Below, piece by piece: positions 36,259 to 47,120 of a DNA stretch of 64,000 nucleotides. The position numbers and the translations under genes are program-made. The notes under the pieces are model-generated. The model saw only the letters and a program-made list of their open reading frames with translations, was not told the DNA's origin and did not search any database. The stretch is from the NCBI GenBank assembly GCA_036674765.1, contig JARVKI010000080.1:1-64000 (forward strand), in the 5' to 3' direction. The stretch's first letter is position 1, and each line of letters starts with the position of its first letter. Origin of the DNA: Seiridium cupressi (taxonomy: Eukaryota; Ascomycota; Sordariomycetes; Amphisphaeriales; Sporocadaceae).

Positions 36259-38363
36259 ATGCGGTGGGATTACAGTCGGTTCCTACTTATGGCTGAATAT
36301 GTTCGACTCGGCCGGTTCGCAACCTCGAAGCCTCCCGATGTTGCACCACCCCAAGACCACGGAGCCGCAGACGCAGACACCGACGTGGAAATGACGGGAG
36401 CAGACAGTCGTGAGCCGCTTCTAGGCTCTCAGGATGCTCAAGGGGACTCTCGGCAAGGACTCAGAAGCTCTGATGAATATGGTACGTCCGGAAATAAGAC
36501 CTCGGCCGCAGCGACCGTCCTTGATGCCAACAACGATGAAGATGACGATTTCCCGGAACACACAGACGAGGCCCACGGTGGTGTAGAACAAGCCGATGCC
36601 ATCAATCTCGTCTGGTCTCGAAATGCTTTGATATTAGCTTATTGTTTGTGAGTATCCTTGCGGCCCTGGCAGTGTTTAAATCCCTCGTTGAGACACCAGA
36701 TCTGACATGTCCGAAGCATCTTCATGTGTTCCTTCGCCCAAGCGCTGCAATGGCAGATCCTATCCAATCTCACCCCCTTCGTTACCAGCGAATTCTCCTC
36801 GCATTCTCTGATCCCGACAATTGGGATCGTTTCGTCGATTCTGAGCGGTGTTCTTAAATTGCCCATCTCGAAAATCATTGATGCATGGGGCCGACCTCAG
36901 GGTCTAGCAGCCGTCATCGTCTTGGCGACCATAGGCCTCATCCTCATGGCTGTCTGCCAAAACGTGAAAACATACGCCGCAGCCCAGGTTAGCTGACATG
37001 CATATCCTCTACGGTCTTTCCCATTGCTCATCATGGAGACAGGTATTCTACGAAGTCGGCATTAGTGGCTTCTCGTATGTCTTGAACATCATTGTTGCCG
37101 ACACCTCGTCCTTGAAGAATCGCACTCTCGCTTTCGCCTTCTCGAACACGCCGACCCTGGTCACTACTTTCATCGGTCCCCCGATCGCCAGAGCATTTTA
37201 TGAGAAGAGTAGTTGGCGATGGGGGTTCGCTCTTTCTTCTGTTCTATTCTTCGTGTTGTCGCTGCCTATATTAGTGCTGTTGATGATGAACGCTCGCAAA
37301 GCGATTAAACTTGGCCTCTTGAAGAAAGAAAAGAACACCGAGAAGTGGACAATGCAAAACATCCGCCATAATCTCAAAGAATATGATGGTAGGTTGTGCT
37401 TATCGCAGAGCTGAAGAGTTGGCACTCACTAACGGCATCATAGCCTTGGGTCTGACCCTGGTAACACTTGGTCTGACTCTGGTGTTTGTCCCGGTCTCGC
37501 TTGGCACCAGTGCACTGAGTAAATGGAACGTGGTGTTGCTGACGATCGGACTAATACTGCTCGTGGCGTTCTCCTGGCACGAAAAATTCAACGCGCCGCG
37601 GCCTATCATTGCCGCTTCGCTATTATTCTCACGCAATGTAGCTGGATCTTGTCTATGTTCCGTTCTCATATTTGTTTCCTACTACGCGTGGGACTCGTAC
37701 TACTCTTCATACCTCCAGGTGGTTCACGGCCTGACCATCACCGAGGCTGGCTACATCAATCACATATATGGCTTCGGGTCAACACTGTGGGGCGTGGCAG
37801 TGGGATATCTCATCAAGGTTTCTGATCGATATAAATGGCTTGCGTGGTTGGCGCTTCCAGTTCACATCATGGGCGGCGTGTCGCTTATCTTGTTCCGACG
37901 ACCGGACACGCACGTCGGCCTTCTCGTACTTGCGCAGATCCTACTCACGATCGGCGGCAGCACACTCGTCATGTGCGACCAGATGGCAGTCATGGCGGTC
38001 AGTAGCCACGAAGAGCTTGCCTCAGTCATGGCCGTCCTCCAGCTGGCTTACTACGTTGGCTCGGCGGGAGGTAATGCATTGAGCGGGTCGATCTGGAATA
38101 GTATCTTACCAGAAGCGCTGGCAGAACTACTGCCCGACATGTCTGCCCCTGAACTGAAGGCGTTGTGCTCCGACTTGAAGAAGCAGCTCAGCTATCCGAT
38201 AGGAACACCTGTGCGTGATGCAATCATTGCAGCCTACAGCACAGCTCAGGTCAAGATGTGTATCACGGGTGCGGCGATCTCACTCCTTCTGATCATACCT
38301 GTGGCCATGTGGAGAGACGCGAAGGTCAGTCAAGTGAAGCAGGTCAAGGGCAAAGTCGTTTGA
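36259..38363 (+). CDS. MFS siderophore-iron transporter (SIT family)
   Basis: The model has four exons: 36259-36647, 36717-36987, 37043-37388 and 37444-38363. It encodes 641 residues; an ATG at 36289 (MAEYVRLGRF) is an alternative start giving 631. After an acidic N-terminal tail of ~115 residues, about 14 membrane segments follow. The first is YCFIFMCSFAQALQWQIL across the first splice junction. The loop ISKIIDAWGRPQG, the segment IVADTSSLKNRTLAF and the length match SIT-type proton symporters for ferric siderophores (Sit1/MirB-like). It acts in the plasma membrane by family. It faces the ABC gene across two iron-repressor motifs and lies 1.3 kb before the SidI-like gene. Which siderophore it takes up cannot be told. 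Confidence 0.9.
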
Positions 38364-38997
38364 GACAATGGGTATCGCTGCTGGACCAGTTATCCACCTA
38401 TACTAGCGACTTGGATGGAGAATCAAAACTCAAAGATTTGCTATTCTGTTTGCGACACGTTGATAGACCGGCACAGAGAGCCGGAATGGCATTTTTGGGC
38501 GTTTGGGCAGCTTTGTGGATATTAAATGAAGTCATCACGATCGAGCCGCATTAGTTCCCATGTTTAGTGTCCGACAGCAACAAGCTTTGGGGGACCGCTA
38601 ACAGATTGGGCTTCCGTAGGTCTGGGTCTGGGACGGTGAGGGCTTTCATCGGATCAGGTGGAAAGAAAAGTTAGGCAGGACAATAAGACAAACTTACCAA
38701 GTCCGCAGCACACTCTCTATGACTTGCCATGTATTTCCGAAGCTCCCGTTCCCTTCATTTAAAGTGCAGTCAATCCACCAGTAAATACCCCCGTTTTTGA
38801 TTTCATATAATGTTATGCACCTATGCGTAATCATCGTTGTTTCGAAAAAAAACCCACTTTCGGGGTGCTGAGCGGGCTCTTTTGCCATATGCAATTATCG
38901 ATTTCAGGCGGCCCACCCCAAGAATACGAGGCCGCCGATTTCGCAGTCAATGGCGAGCGTCATTCCCGGTCCTTTTCGCGCACCAGTGATCATAATC

Positions 38998-39006
38998 TTA
39001 TCTGAT
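38998..39006 (-). promoter_or_regulatory. ATCAGATAA iron-repressor-type site upstream of the SidI-like gene
   Basis: An exact ATCAGATAA on the minus strand, about 620 bp upstream of the ligase ATG. It matches the fungal iron GATA-repressor consensus ATCWGATAA. The remainder of the 38364-39622 intergenic region shows no gene. Confidence 0.65.
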
Positions 39007-39622
39007 GGAATTGATTAGATCTTACGGCCCCACACCACCCTTTGCTGATCCTTGATGTTTTGCATCACTGAAGAGTTTTCTTCCATGGGTCTCCTCCTCT
39101 CCTCAATGGCTGCTGGCATAGTTCATTTCCTCCAGATCAGCAGAGCCGGTTGCGACCACGCAGCAGGCAGAAGCGAAGCCCACACCAGCGTTGTACGCGA
39201 AACGCAGGCCCCAACAGGTACTTCGCGGAACTTGTCCTCGTGTACATGGTAGACGTGACAGACCTCGATGACCCAAAAACGCCATCATTTCCGCATCGGG
39301 AAGCCACGAATGGCTGGGTCCCGAGCCAAATCTCAGTGTTTCCCTTGCCGCGGCATCTCGCCTCAAGTCGGAGCCGACATCCTTGAGCCAAGTATTCACG
39401 CAATTGCATACGTTTCATTCAGGTAATATGGTCCCATCCGCCTGAGGCCCTAGTTCCTGGAGGCCCCTCCCACGTCACAATGAATTCTAGCTTCAAGTGA
39501 TGCTGTATACTAGCTTTCCTACGAGCCGACCGCCCGGATCTATCACAGTGCACGGCTGACGCTCATTTGATTTTCTTCTTTCGCCCAAGTCCATCATTTT
39601 CTCTTCAACTGTTTTAGACACA

Positions 39623-41453
39623 ATGGCTACGCAGCCCGTAGTATCAAGCTTCTCTCCGGAGCCTTTTGCTGAGCAGCAAAAGCTCTCCATTCTCCACGGT
39701 CCAGTCGACCCTCCATTGGTAGATCTCACACTGGGCGAGTTGCTCGAGCTACAATGTCAACATCATGGCACACAAGAAGCCCTCGTCACTCCATGGAATG
39801 GAACTCGCTGGACTTACAACGAGCTCAACCAACAGAGCTCTCAGCTCGCCAGGGCTTTGATGTCAGTGGGAATTGGTGTTGGTGATAGAGTCGGCGTGAT
39901 GGCAGGTAATTGCGCGGAATATGCTGCCATCTTCTTCGCCGTAGCCCGCATCGGTGCGATTCTGGTCATCCTCAACAACACGTATACACCAACAGAAGCA
40001 CAGTACGCGTTAAAATTCTCAGGTAGGATATGTCGACCCGCAAGGATGAGTCGAGGCCATTCTAATGTGCTGCTCAGATTGCAAAGTATTTTTCACAACC
40101 AAGAAGATTGGTCGTATGGACAACGGGAAGCTGCTGGCGGAACTAGCAACCCAGCAGATCAAGCCCAACGTTGTTATCATCCGAGGGGAGTCGGGCTCAT
40201 ACCCAACTTATGCCGATTTGATGAAACAAGGACTGAAGGTCAGCCAAGGTGATATGTATCGATTGGGAAGGAGGGTTCTCTCGCACAACGTCTGCAACCT
40301 TCAATTCACAAGTGGTACTACCGGTTTACCAAAGGCTGCCATGCTGACCCATCACAATATTGTCAACAACTCACGCTTCATTGGCGATAGAATGCGTCTC
40401 ACATCTGATGACGTGCTCTGCTGTCCTCCGCCCCTTTTCCACTGCTTCGGACTGGTCCTCGGTCTGATGGCTGTACTCACTCACGGTGCGAAGATCGTAT
40501 TCCCCGAGGAGGTGTTTGACCCTAGTGCTGTCTTGCGGGCTATCTCGGACGAACAGTGCACTGCGGTTCACGGCGTCCCGGCAATGTTCGACACTCTGTT
40601 CAGCCTACCAATGCCGCCAAACTTCAACTGCGAGAGGTTAAGAACAGGTATTGTTGCTGGTGCTCCTGTACCAAGGTATTTGATGGAGCTGATGGTTGAG
40701 CGCTTTGGAATGACCGAGTTCACCAGCAGCTATGGCCTGACTGAAGCATCGCCTACTTGCTTCAACGCCTTCACCGATGACGGTATCGATAAGCGTTTGA
40801 CGACAGTTGGTACCTTGATGCCCCACGCCCATGCAAAAATTGTCGATCATGAGGGTAACATTGTCCCTGTCGGGGTTCGTGGTGAGCTCTGTATCGCTGG
40901 GTACCAGTTACAATCGGGGTATTGGAACAATTCCGAAAAGACAGCTGAAGTCATGATCCATGATGAAGCTGGAGTCCTTTGGCTGCATACCGGAGATGAG
41001 GCTGTATTCGATGAGGATGGCTACTGCTCCATTACAGGGCGTTTCAAGGACATTATCATTAGAGGTACGTACAGATTCACAAGGTGGGAACCACTGATAC
41101 TGACCAGCCAAGGTGGCGAGAACATTTACCCACTAGAGATAGAGGAACGATTAATGGCACATCCTACCATTACGAAGGCCATCGTTACAGGGCTTAAGGA
41201 TGCCCACTATGGTGAAGTCGTGGGTGCATTCCTCTATGACGATGAGAACGGACAGCGCCCTAGCGACCAAGAGATGAGGGACTGGGTGAGGCAGAAACTC
41301 GGAAAGCACAAGGCACCAACCCACATATTTTGGCTTGGTCAGGATGGCGTACCGGCCGATGTACCTCTGACGGGTAGCGGAAAGGTCAAGAAGTATGAGA
41401 TGGCGAAATTCGGAGAGGAGACGCTTAGGAAGAGACGACTCTCCAAGCTATAA
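39623..41453 (+). CDS. sidI: SidI-like acyl-CoA (mevalonyl-CoA) ligase, peroxisomal
   Basis: The model has three exons: 39623-40022, 40078-41064 and 41113-41453. It encodes 575 residues. The second intron (48 nt) is in frame and could be missed; it interrupts the conserved IIRGGENIYPLEIEE. AMP-forming ligase motifs are present: the P-loop FTSGTTGLPKAAM, the YGLTEASP core, a TGD aspartate, and the C-terminal lysine motif in TGSGKVKK. The start region (KLSILHGP, then DLTLGELLELQ) fits SidI, which activates mevalonate for the anhydromevalonyl groups of fusarinine/coprogen-type siderophores. The protein ends RRLSKL, a canonical PTS1, and I see no PTS2. An iron-repressor motif lies upstream and a SidF-like gene 15 kb away. 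Medium-chain or coumaroyl-type ligases are the alternative. Confidence 0.85.
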
Positions 41454-41623
41454 GAAAAAGTACAGATACTTTAGACTGATTTACTCATCAAGCGAGATTG
41501 ATTCCCCAAGCGAATACTCCGGATCCGTAGTGTTCATTAAGCAGTGCTTTTCTAAGAAATTTGTCTCGCCTCTGCAACAGCCTATCGATAGCCGTGGTCG
41601 TTCCGGGGCTGTTCTTACTTCCC

Positions 41624-42349
41624 TTATCCAAAGCTGGCCTTGATTTTCTCATACAAGATCTGTACCTCCATCAGGACGCCCACCTCGTCTGGAGCCATCA
41701 GACTCGAATCCAACGCCCTTGGACGATTCAGCCATTCTCCCCAATAAACTGTGTGTCGCAGAGCATCTTCCAGATAATGAACGGCGATATCCTGCTTATT
41801 GTTTCGAATAAGCCACTTTCCAATGCCCAAGTGGCGTTTGGACGACGCGCGGGGCATCTGGGATTGCCTCTTCACTAGGTCGTATAGCTCTCCATCCTTG
41901 CAGTCGTCATCTGCCTTTGCCAGATAGTTGTCCATGTAACGGACTGCCTCGCCACGAGATTCATTTCGCGACCGGAGATAGTCGTGCAGGGCCCTGACGA
42001 GAGCAGGCTTAGGGTTACTGATGTGCATGGCTCGCCGAATGAGGTCCAATTGATGAGTGTTGTTGTAGGCGTTGTCATGGACGATGAGCTTGGTGAACAT
42101 GTCTTGGGTGTCCTTATCGACCATCCACTTGCCGCCCTTGCCACCAATCGCCATCGATCTGAGTAAGGCGCGTGTTTCGGGATCAACTACATCTCCTTTC
42201 TTGGCAGCTGGGGTCAAGTTTTGTTTGGAAGGCTTTGGGATATTGGTCGCAGGACCTTCGCTGGCGGTGTTCTTTGTGGTTGCCGTGGTTTCTGGTCCTC
42301 CTGTATCTCGAGTTGCAGCTGCTTTTGCCGTAGCTGATGGTCCTGTCAT
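41624..42349 (-). CDS. Uncharacterised fungal protein, 241 residues
   Basis: A single-exon frame with the ATG at 42349 (MTGPSATAKA). The frame is open further upstream to 42598, but that part is Cys/Leu-rich and not protein-like. The N-terminal ~70 residues are disordered (Ala/Thr/Pro/Lys-rich). The remaining ~170 are helical and charged (PETRALLRSM, then HQLDLIRRAMHISNP, then DIAVHYLEDALRH), reminiscent of helical-repeat folds. There is no signal peptide or membrane segment, and I do not recognise a family. The stop lies 170 bp from the end of the SidI-like gene, convergent. No iron-repressor motif was seen in its promoter. Confidence 0.8.
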   Translation of the reverse strand: MTGPSATAKAAATRDTGGPETTATTKNTASEGPATNIPKPSKQNLTPAAKKGDVVDPETRALLRSMAIGGKGGKWMVDKDTQDMFTKLIVHDNAYNNTHQLDLIRRAMHISNPKPALVRALHDYLRSRNESRGEAVRYMDNYLAKADDDCKDGELYDLVKRQSQMPRASSKRHLGIGKWLIRNNKQDIAVHYLEDALRHTVYWGEWLNRPRALDSSLMAPDEVGVLMEVQILYEKIKASFG

Positions 42350-43670
42350 CGTCGACTGCCCCTGCCTTGGCAACAAGCTTGGGGTGGAAGCAGGCGGGTC
42401 GTGATCGATGAATGAGAACGTACGAAGTCGTATTATATTTATATGGGACTCAGTCAGATGCTCAGGTTTTGAGATCAATTGTTTTTCAGTCAGCGAGCAA
42501 CATTGGGGGTAACAATCATGCAAGAACAATTTACTGCAACTACAATTGTACGACCTGATACAAAGAACAACAATCGAGCTGTCCACTTCCATGAGCAATT
42601 ACCAATTCAAGATGGCGCCGAATTCACCAATCGAAGTAATGTGATGCACCCATCTGCTATGCTCTGTCGCTGTGACGTTGTCGATTGGCGCCGCCCTTTG
42701 CTGAGCTGAGGATTAACACATGACATAGTTCTAGATACTTGTTGTTGAGGAGGGCGAGGTGAAGAGTTACTTAGTCAACAAGATCCCCAAGTAGTAATTG
42801 ATTATTATTTCACAACGTACAGTCTATTCCTGGCCTCCTGTATTGCTATACAGATAGCAGCAGGAACCTCGTACGAAGAATTGGGGATTTAGTTGTAGAT
42901 GCTATCACGACCCATTCTAGAACAATATATGGTCGGGCTTCAACTCAAGTGGCTTGCCAATCGCATAGTGAACGAGAATACCAGGCAGTTGAAATAACCT
43001 TTTGGCCGATTTCAGCCCGAATTTACCAAGCCAGTGCCATTGGGTGCGGGCAGGAGTGGAATACTACAAATCATAGTTTGGAATTGCGACTTGTGTCTAA
43101 GGCCGCTCAGACACAGAAACAGTATAAGTGCGTCGTATTTTGAGATGGGCTTTACTAAGACCCCCAAAAATGGATTGAGCACGTAAATCCAGGCTTTGTG
43201 AGCCCTAATTTGGTTCCATACCTGTTGGTTGCCGAATTTGTGGACCCTGTCAAATACTCTATACGGGGACGAGTCAAAGTCTATCTTCTCCTATTATACT
43301 CGATCAGAGCGAATCAACCTACGCTCAACTCAGAGAATTGAGTTGCATAGTTTAGCCATCGAGAGCGTTATACGCGATCGTGCAGCTTCGCGAAACTCGT
43401 GATTGGTGGAACAGCAAAGTTTGCATCCTAGGCTCATGACATAGTTGTGCATTCATTACTCGAGCTAACCCACTCCGGCCTCGCAACCTTGCAATCTTGG
43501 AAAGTCGACCTCTCGATTTTCCCCGCACACCTTCAACCTTTCCTCCCACCGGAAAACCAAGTGGACAAACTCTCAGAGAGGCGTTTGTTGGTTGATTGTT
43601 AATTCGGATTTGTAACGAGAAAAAAAGTATCGTCGTTTCGAAGCTCGAAACCATAAAATCACGGTGGAGC
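42350..43670. other. Divergent intergenic region, 1.3 kb
   Basis: It lies between the outward-facing starts of the unknown gene and the ZIFL-type MFS gene, so it must hold both promoters. No coding region, RNA gene or repeat was supported. A 172-codon minus-strand frame at 43352-43870 overlaps the start of the MFS gene and is a shadow. Confidence 0.5.
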
Positions 43671-45337
43671 ATGTCGTCCCAGACCAAGACGAAAGACCCA
43701 AACGCGTTCCCAACTGCACAGCTCACCGTTCTTGGTACGTGGACTCCACACCGATGTTTTGACCATGATCTTCGCCACTGACCGTGCCACCAGCAATATG
43801 TCGCTTCTCGGAGCCAATCGCCTTCAATTCCATTCTTGCGTACACCTATGTTATGGTGCAGGATCTTCACGACGGTGATGACACAGATGCATCCTTCTAC
43901 GCCGGTCTGCTGGTCTCAGCCTATGCTGTAGCAGAGGCCATCACTTCTATGGGCTGGGGCATACTGTCTGATCGCTATGGTAGAAAGCCGATTGTTCTCT
44001 TTGGGCTGGTGGGAGTCGCGATATCCAGTCTTATCTTTGGCCTAGCTCAAAGCTACTGGGTCGCGTTATTGGCCAGGTTCGTTGGTGGAGCCCTGAACGG
44101 AAATGTATCTGTCATGCAGACCATGGTCGCTGAGATGGTAAAAAACCCTGCCCACGAACCCAAGGCGTACGCGGTACAACCTTTTGTGTGGACTCTAGGA
44201 GGAATCATCGGCTCAGCCATGGGAGGCTTTTTGGCCCAGCCCGCTCGCTTCTATCCCCATTTATTCCCTGCCGACGGCCTCTTTGGCAAGTATCCATACC
44301 TTCTTCCCAACCTTGTGGCAGTCGTGGCTATTGCATTAGCCATTCTGCAGGGCATATTCTTTCTCGAAGAGACAAATCCTCTGATCAGTGAGGAGGACCA
44401 AGCCGTGGAGGACAGCGATATCGACGAGACGACTCCGTTGAACGGTTTGCGGCGCCGAAGTTCGCGTCTCAGCAGCATCAGTGAGAGGCCGCGCTTTGCT
44501 GAGGAAGGCCTGCCACTGCCCATGAATCACGGCTTCGACCTCAGGAGATCATCTTTCGGCACCGTCCACTCGATCAAGATACCAGTGGAAGAACCACCTG
44601 CCCGACCTGCCCGACCAGTGCGCCCCGGTGGCCGCCCCAATCCCCCGAGCCGCATGCAGAGCACCCAGAGCTTCAAGGGGAAAACCTTTAATTTCAATGT
44701 CATCATGGTGACTGCAGCCTTGGTGATTTTCTCGTACCACCAAATGGCATACGCTAATCTTCTGCCCACACATTTGCTCGACACGCCTTGGGTTCCGCGA
44801 GGTCAACTTGACTTGATGGGCGGCCTGGGATACACAGTGCACGATGTGGGCATCTACCTTGCAGTCAACGGAATCATTGGCCTGTTCATTCAGGGGGTTA
44901 TCTTCCCCATCTTCGTTGATAAGATCGGAGTATGGAAAGCCTTCGTTCTCATGATTGTCCTATACCCAACAGCATACGTGCTTAACCCTTTCTTATCCGC
45001 CTTTCCAGATGAGCTCGTTTCTCCTGGCATCTACGTGTCCATGATCCTCCAAAGTTTTTATGGTATCATTGTTGGTCCCTGCGCCCTGATCCTGCTGAAG
45101 AATGCGACGCCGGCTGCGTCTGTGCTCGGAAAAGTCAATGGGATGGCCATGGCGGCTTGTTGCCTTGCACGCACTGTCAGTCCTCCTTTGGTGGGTATTA
45201 TCTACGCCGCTGGGGGCTCGGCCGCGGCCTGGTTCAGCTGTGCTGCTATCGCAGTCATTGGCATTGTCCAATTGCTATGGGTGCCCCGAGAGCATGTCGT
45301 CGGCCATGTGGAAGTCGAGAACTCACTCTTCGAATAA
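43671..45337 (+). CDS. MFS transporter, ZIFL / yeast YCR023C-like (DHA1 group)
   Basis: The model has two exons, 43671-43734 and 43794-45337, encoding 535 residues. The first exon (MSSQTKTKDPNAFPTAQLTV) splices in phase into LAICRFSEPIAFN. Twelve membrane segments are expected. The loop between segments 2 and 3 is GWGILSDRYGRKPIV, the MFS motif A. A hydrophilic Arg/Pro-rich central loop (~220-315) separates the halves. This matches the YCR023C group of fungal DHA1 transporters, related to plant zinc-induced-facilitator-like proteins. Those plant relatives move metal chelators, organic acids or auxin; the fungal substrate is unknown. It lies among siderophore genes, but no iron-repressor motif was seen upstream, so a link to iron is only positional. 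Confidence 0.9.
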
Positions 45338-45727
45338 TGCATGCGATGTGCCTGTCAGGCATTGAACGATGAAAACCCACGAAGGCGCTTCGGAAAGCAG
45401 ATGATGCTTAGATTGCTTGCGAGTTCCCAGAAAGATGATTTTACTGGGAGGCCACGATTCATATCTGCAAGGTTTGGGATGGAATGCACAGTGCCACTGG
45501 CTGGCAATGATTGATTTGTCATGACGGGTTTTGGTTTTCTTTGGGTCTTCTGTATTCCTTACTGCATCTGCATTTCTGGAGCACACCGACCAGCACCTGC
45601 ATTTTTCACAGCATAAGCGCACATGGGTTGGTGATTTATAGAGCATCCCATAATAATGATGTACGTCGATTGGCAAGACTTGCACTTGCCGATCCAACCA
45701 CTCTTTTTCAACTATTCGAGTTCTCAT

Positions 45728-46408
45728 CTAGACTTTGACGATCTTTCCAGTTTCAACTTCATAGACATACCCCGTAATAGGTACATCAAGCAGCAGCGGG
45801 CTCGCCTTCAGGATAGAAATATCGTCCAGAACACTCTGCTTTACGTCGCTAAAGGGCAGAAACGCGATGTGGTCCGCATTGGACTTCAACTCTCCGTCTT
45901 TGATCTTGCTTCTTAGATCATGATCCGTAAAGGTGAGCATGCCACAATCCGTCTGCCTATTCCTTAGCTCAACACGGCATGAACTGGGCGCACCCATTAC
46001 AAACTTACATGATGGATGATGACGATCTCACGCGTGCCAAGCAGCTGCTGGGATATCACCAAGCTGCGCATTGCTTCGATCGTTCTGCCGCCAGCGTTCC
46101 GGATGACATGGGCATCACCCTCCTGCAGGCCGAGCACCTTCGCCGGATCTATTGCCTCATCAACGACTCATGCTTTAATGATGGTGTGACCATTGAGGTG
46201 AACTGACCGAGTCGTGCATCCATGCAGGCGACCACGGCCACCTTGCTGGCGAATCACCGCCATCAGCATCTTATCGAGTCGCACAATCGGTGGGGGCAAC
46301 TGTGACGTACCGAGCGGGTGGCAAGGGCAAGTGACCCTTATTAAACGAAGCCACATACTTCTCATTGGCAGTCTCGAACTCCTTGGCTGCTTGACGCACG
46401 AACGACAT
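45728..46408 (-). CDS. Beta-class carbonic anhydrase, short form
   Basis: The model has four exons: 46408-46311, 46245-46208, 46148-46009 and 45952-45728. It encodes 166 residues, phases consistent. The 38-nt second exon alone encodes the catalytic ACMDARL (C-x-D-x-R). The third exon ends in VIIHH, which splices to TDCGML to give the H-x2-C zinc motif. The three zinc ligands and the Asp-Arg dyad are therefore all present. It hydrates CO2 to bicarbonate. The length fits the short cytosolic fungal beta-CAs rather than the longer NCE103 type with an N-terminal extension; no mitochondrial presequence is seen. Unspliced, the region looks broken, so automatic models may miss it. It converges with the MFS gene at 390 bp. 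Confidence 0.92.
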
Positions 46409-47120
46409 TGTGGCGGCGGCACGGGGAATTCTCTCTGACTGAATGGTCAGGTTTCACAATTTCTTTGAACCGAATTCTTTAAGCCGTCTCTTGTAAACCG
46501 ATCGGCCTTGTTGAGTTACGATATCGGATTGTAATTGGTACCCCACACCGCAACTCAAAGCAGAAACGCGCCCGATCTCTGGGTCCAGATCAAGCTAAAA
46601 GCTCGCTAGCTCGGCCGACTCTATAATTGGCGTCATCGCAACCCGGGATGTCGCAATGGTCTTCGCAATAAATGTCGCGACATTCCATTCTGCCATGACA
46701 TACTGAGACGTCATCCAGCGTGACCCTTGTACGCGGAGACGTCTTACCAAGACAGGCAGTCAACGTCCACTTGCCACATGTTTTTTTTTTTCGCCGGCTG
46801 CAAGCTGGGTATAATAGGCACTCTAGCGATTCTTAGGTAATGTGAAGACCAGTGAGTTTTGATACTTGTTTAATAAGATTGTTGGAGAATTTGAGTTTTG
46901 TTTGAAGTAGACGTGCAGTCACATAAAAGGTTATCACTCAAGCTAGAAAGTAAAAATAAAATAAGAAAATAAAAAATTGTTTCCTCCCTTTCCGGCTACT
47001 GGTATTTCGAGGTGACTTTAGTCAGCCCAGACAACTAGAGGGTGGATCTCTCTATTATACCACCCCTGATCAAAGATGTGGGTTTCGGTTTCGCCAGTGA
47101 GCCACATTTACCGACTATAT
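46409..47120. other. Intergenic, carbonic anhydrase promoter side
   Basis: 712 bp with no supported gene. A 12-base T tract lies at about 46782-46793 and an A/T-rich stretch at 46920-46980. The carbonic anhydrase promoter must be near 46409-46700, and the 3' flank of the dehydrogenase relative at the other end. Confidence 0.5.

Noticed and set aside
41065..41112. Extra 16 residues inside the SidI-like ligase
   Set aside because: A 48-nt in-frame intron (GTACGT...GCCAAG) interrupts a conserved motif; removing it restores IIRGGENIYPLEIEE.
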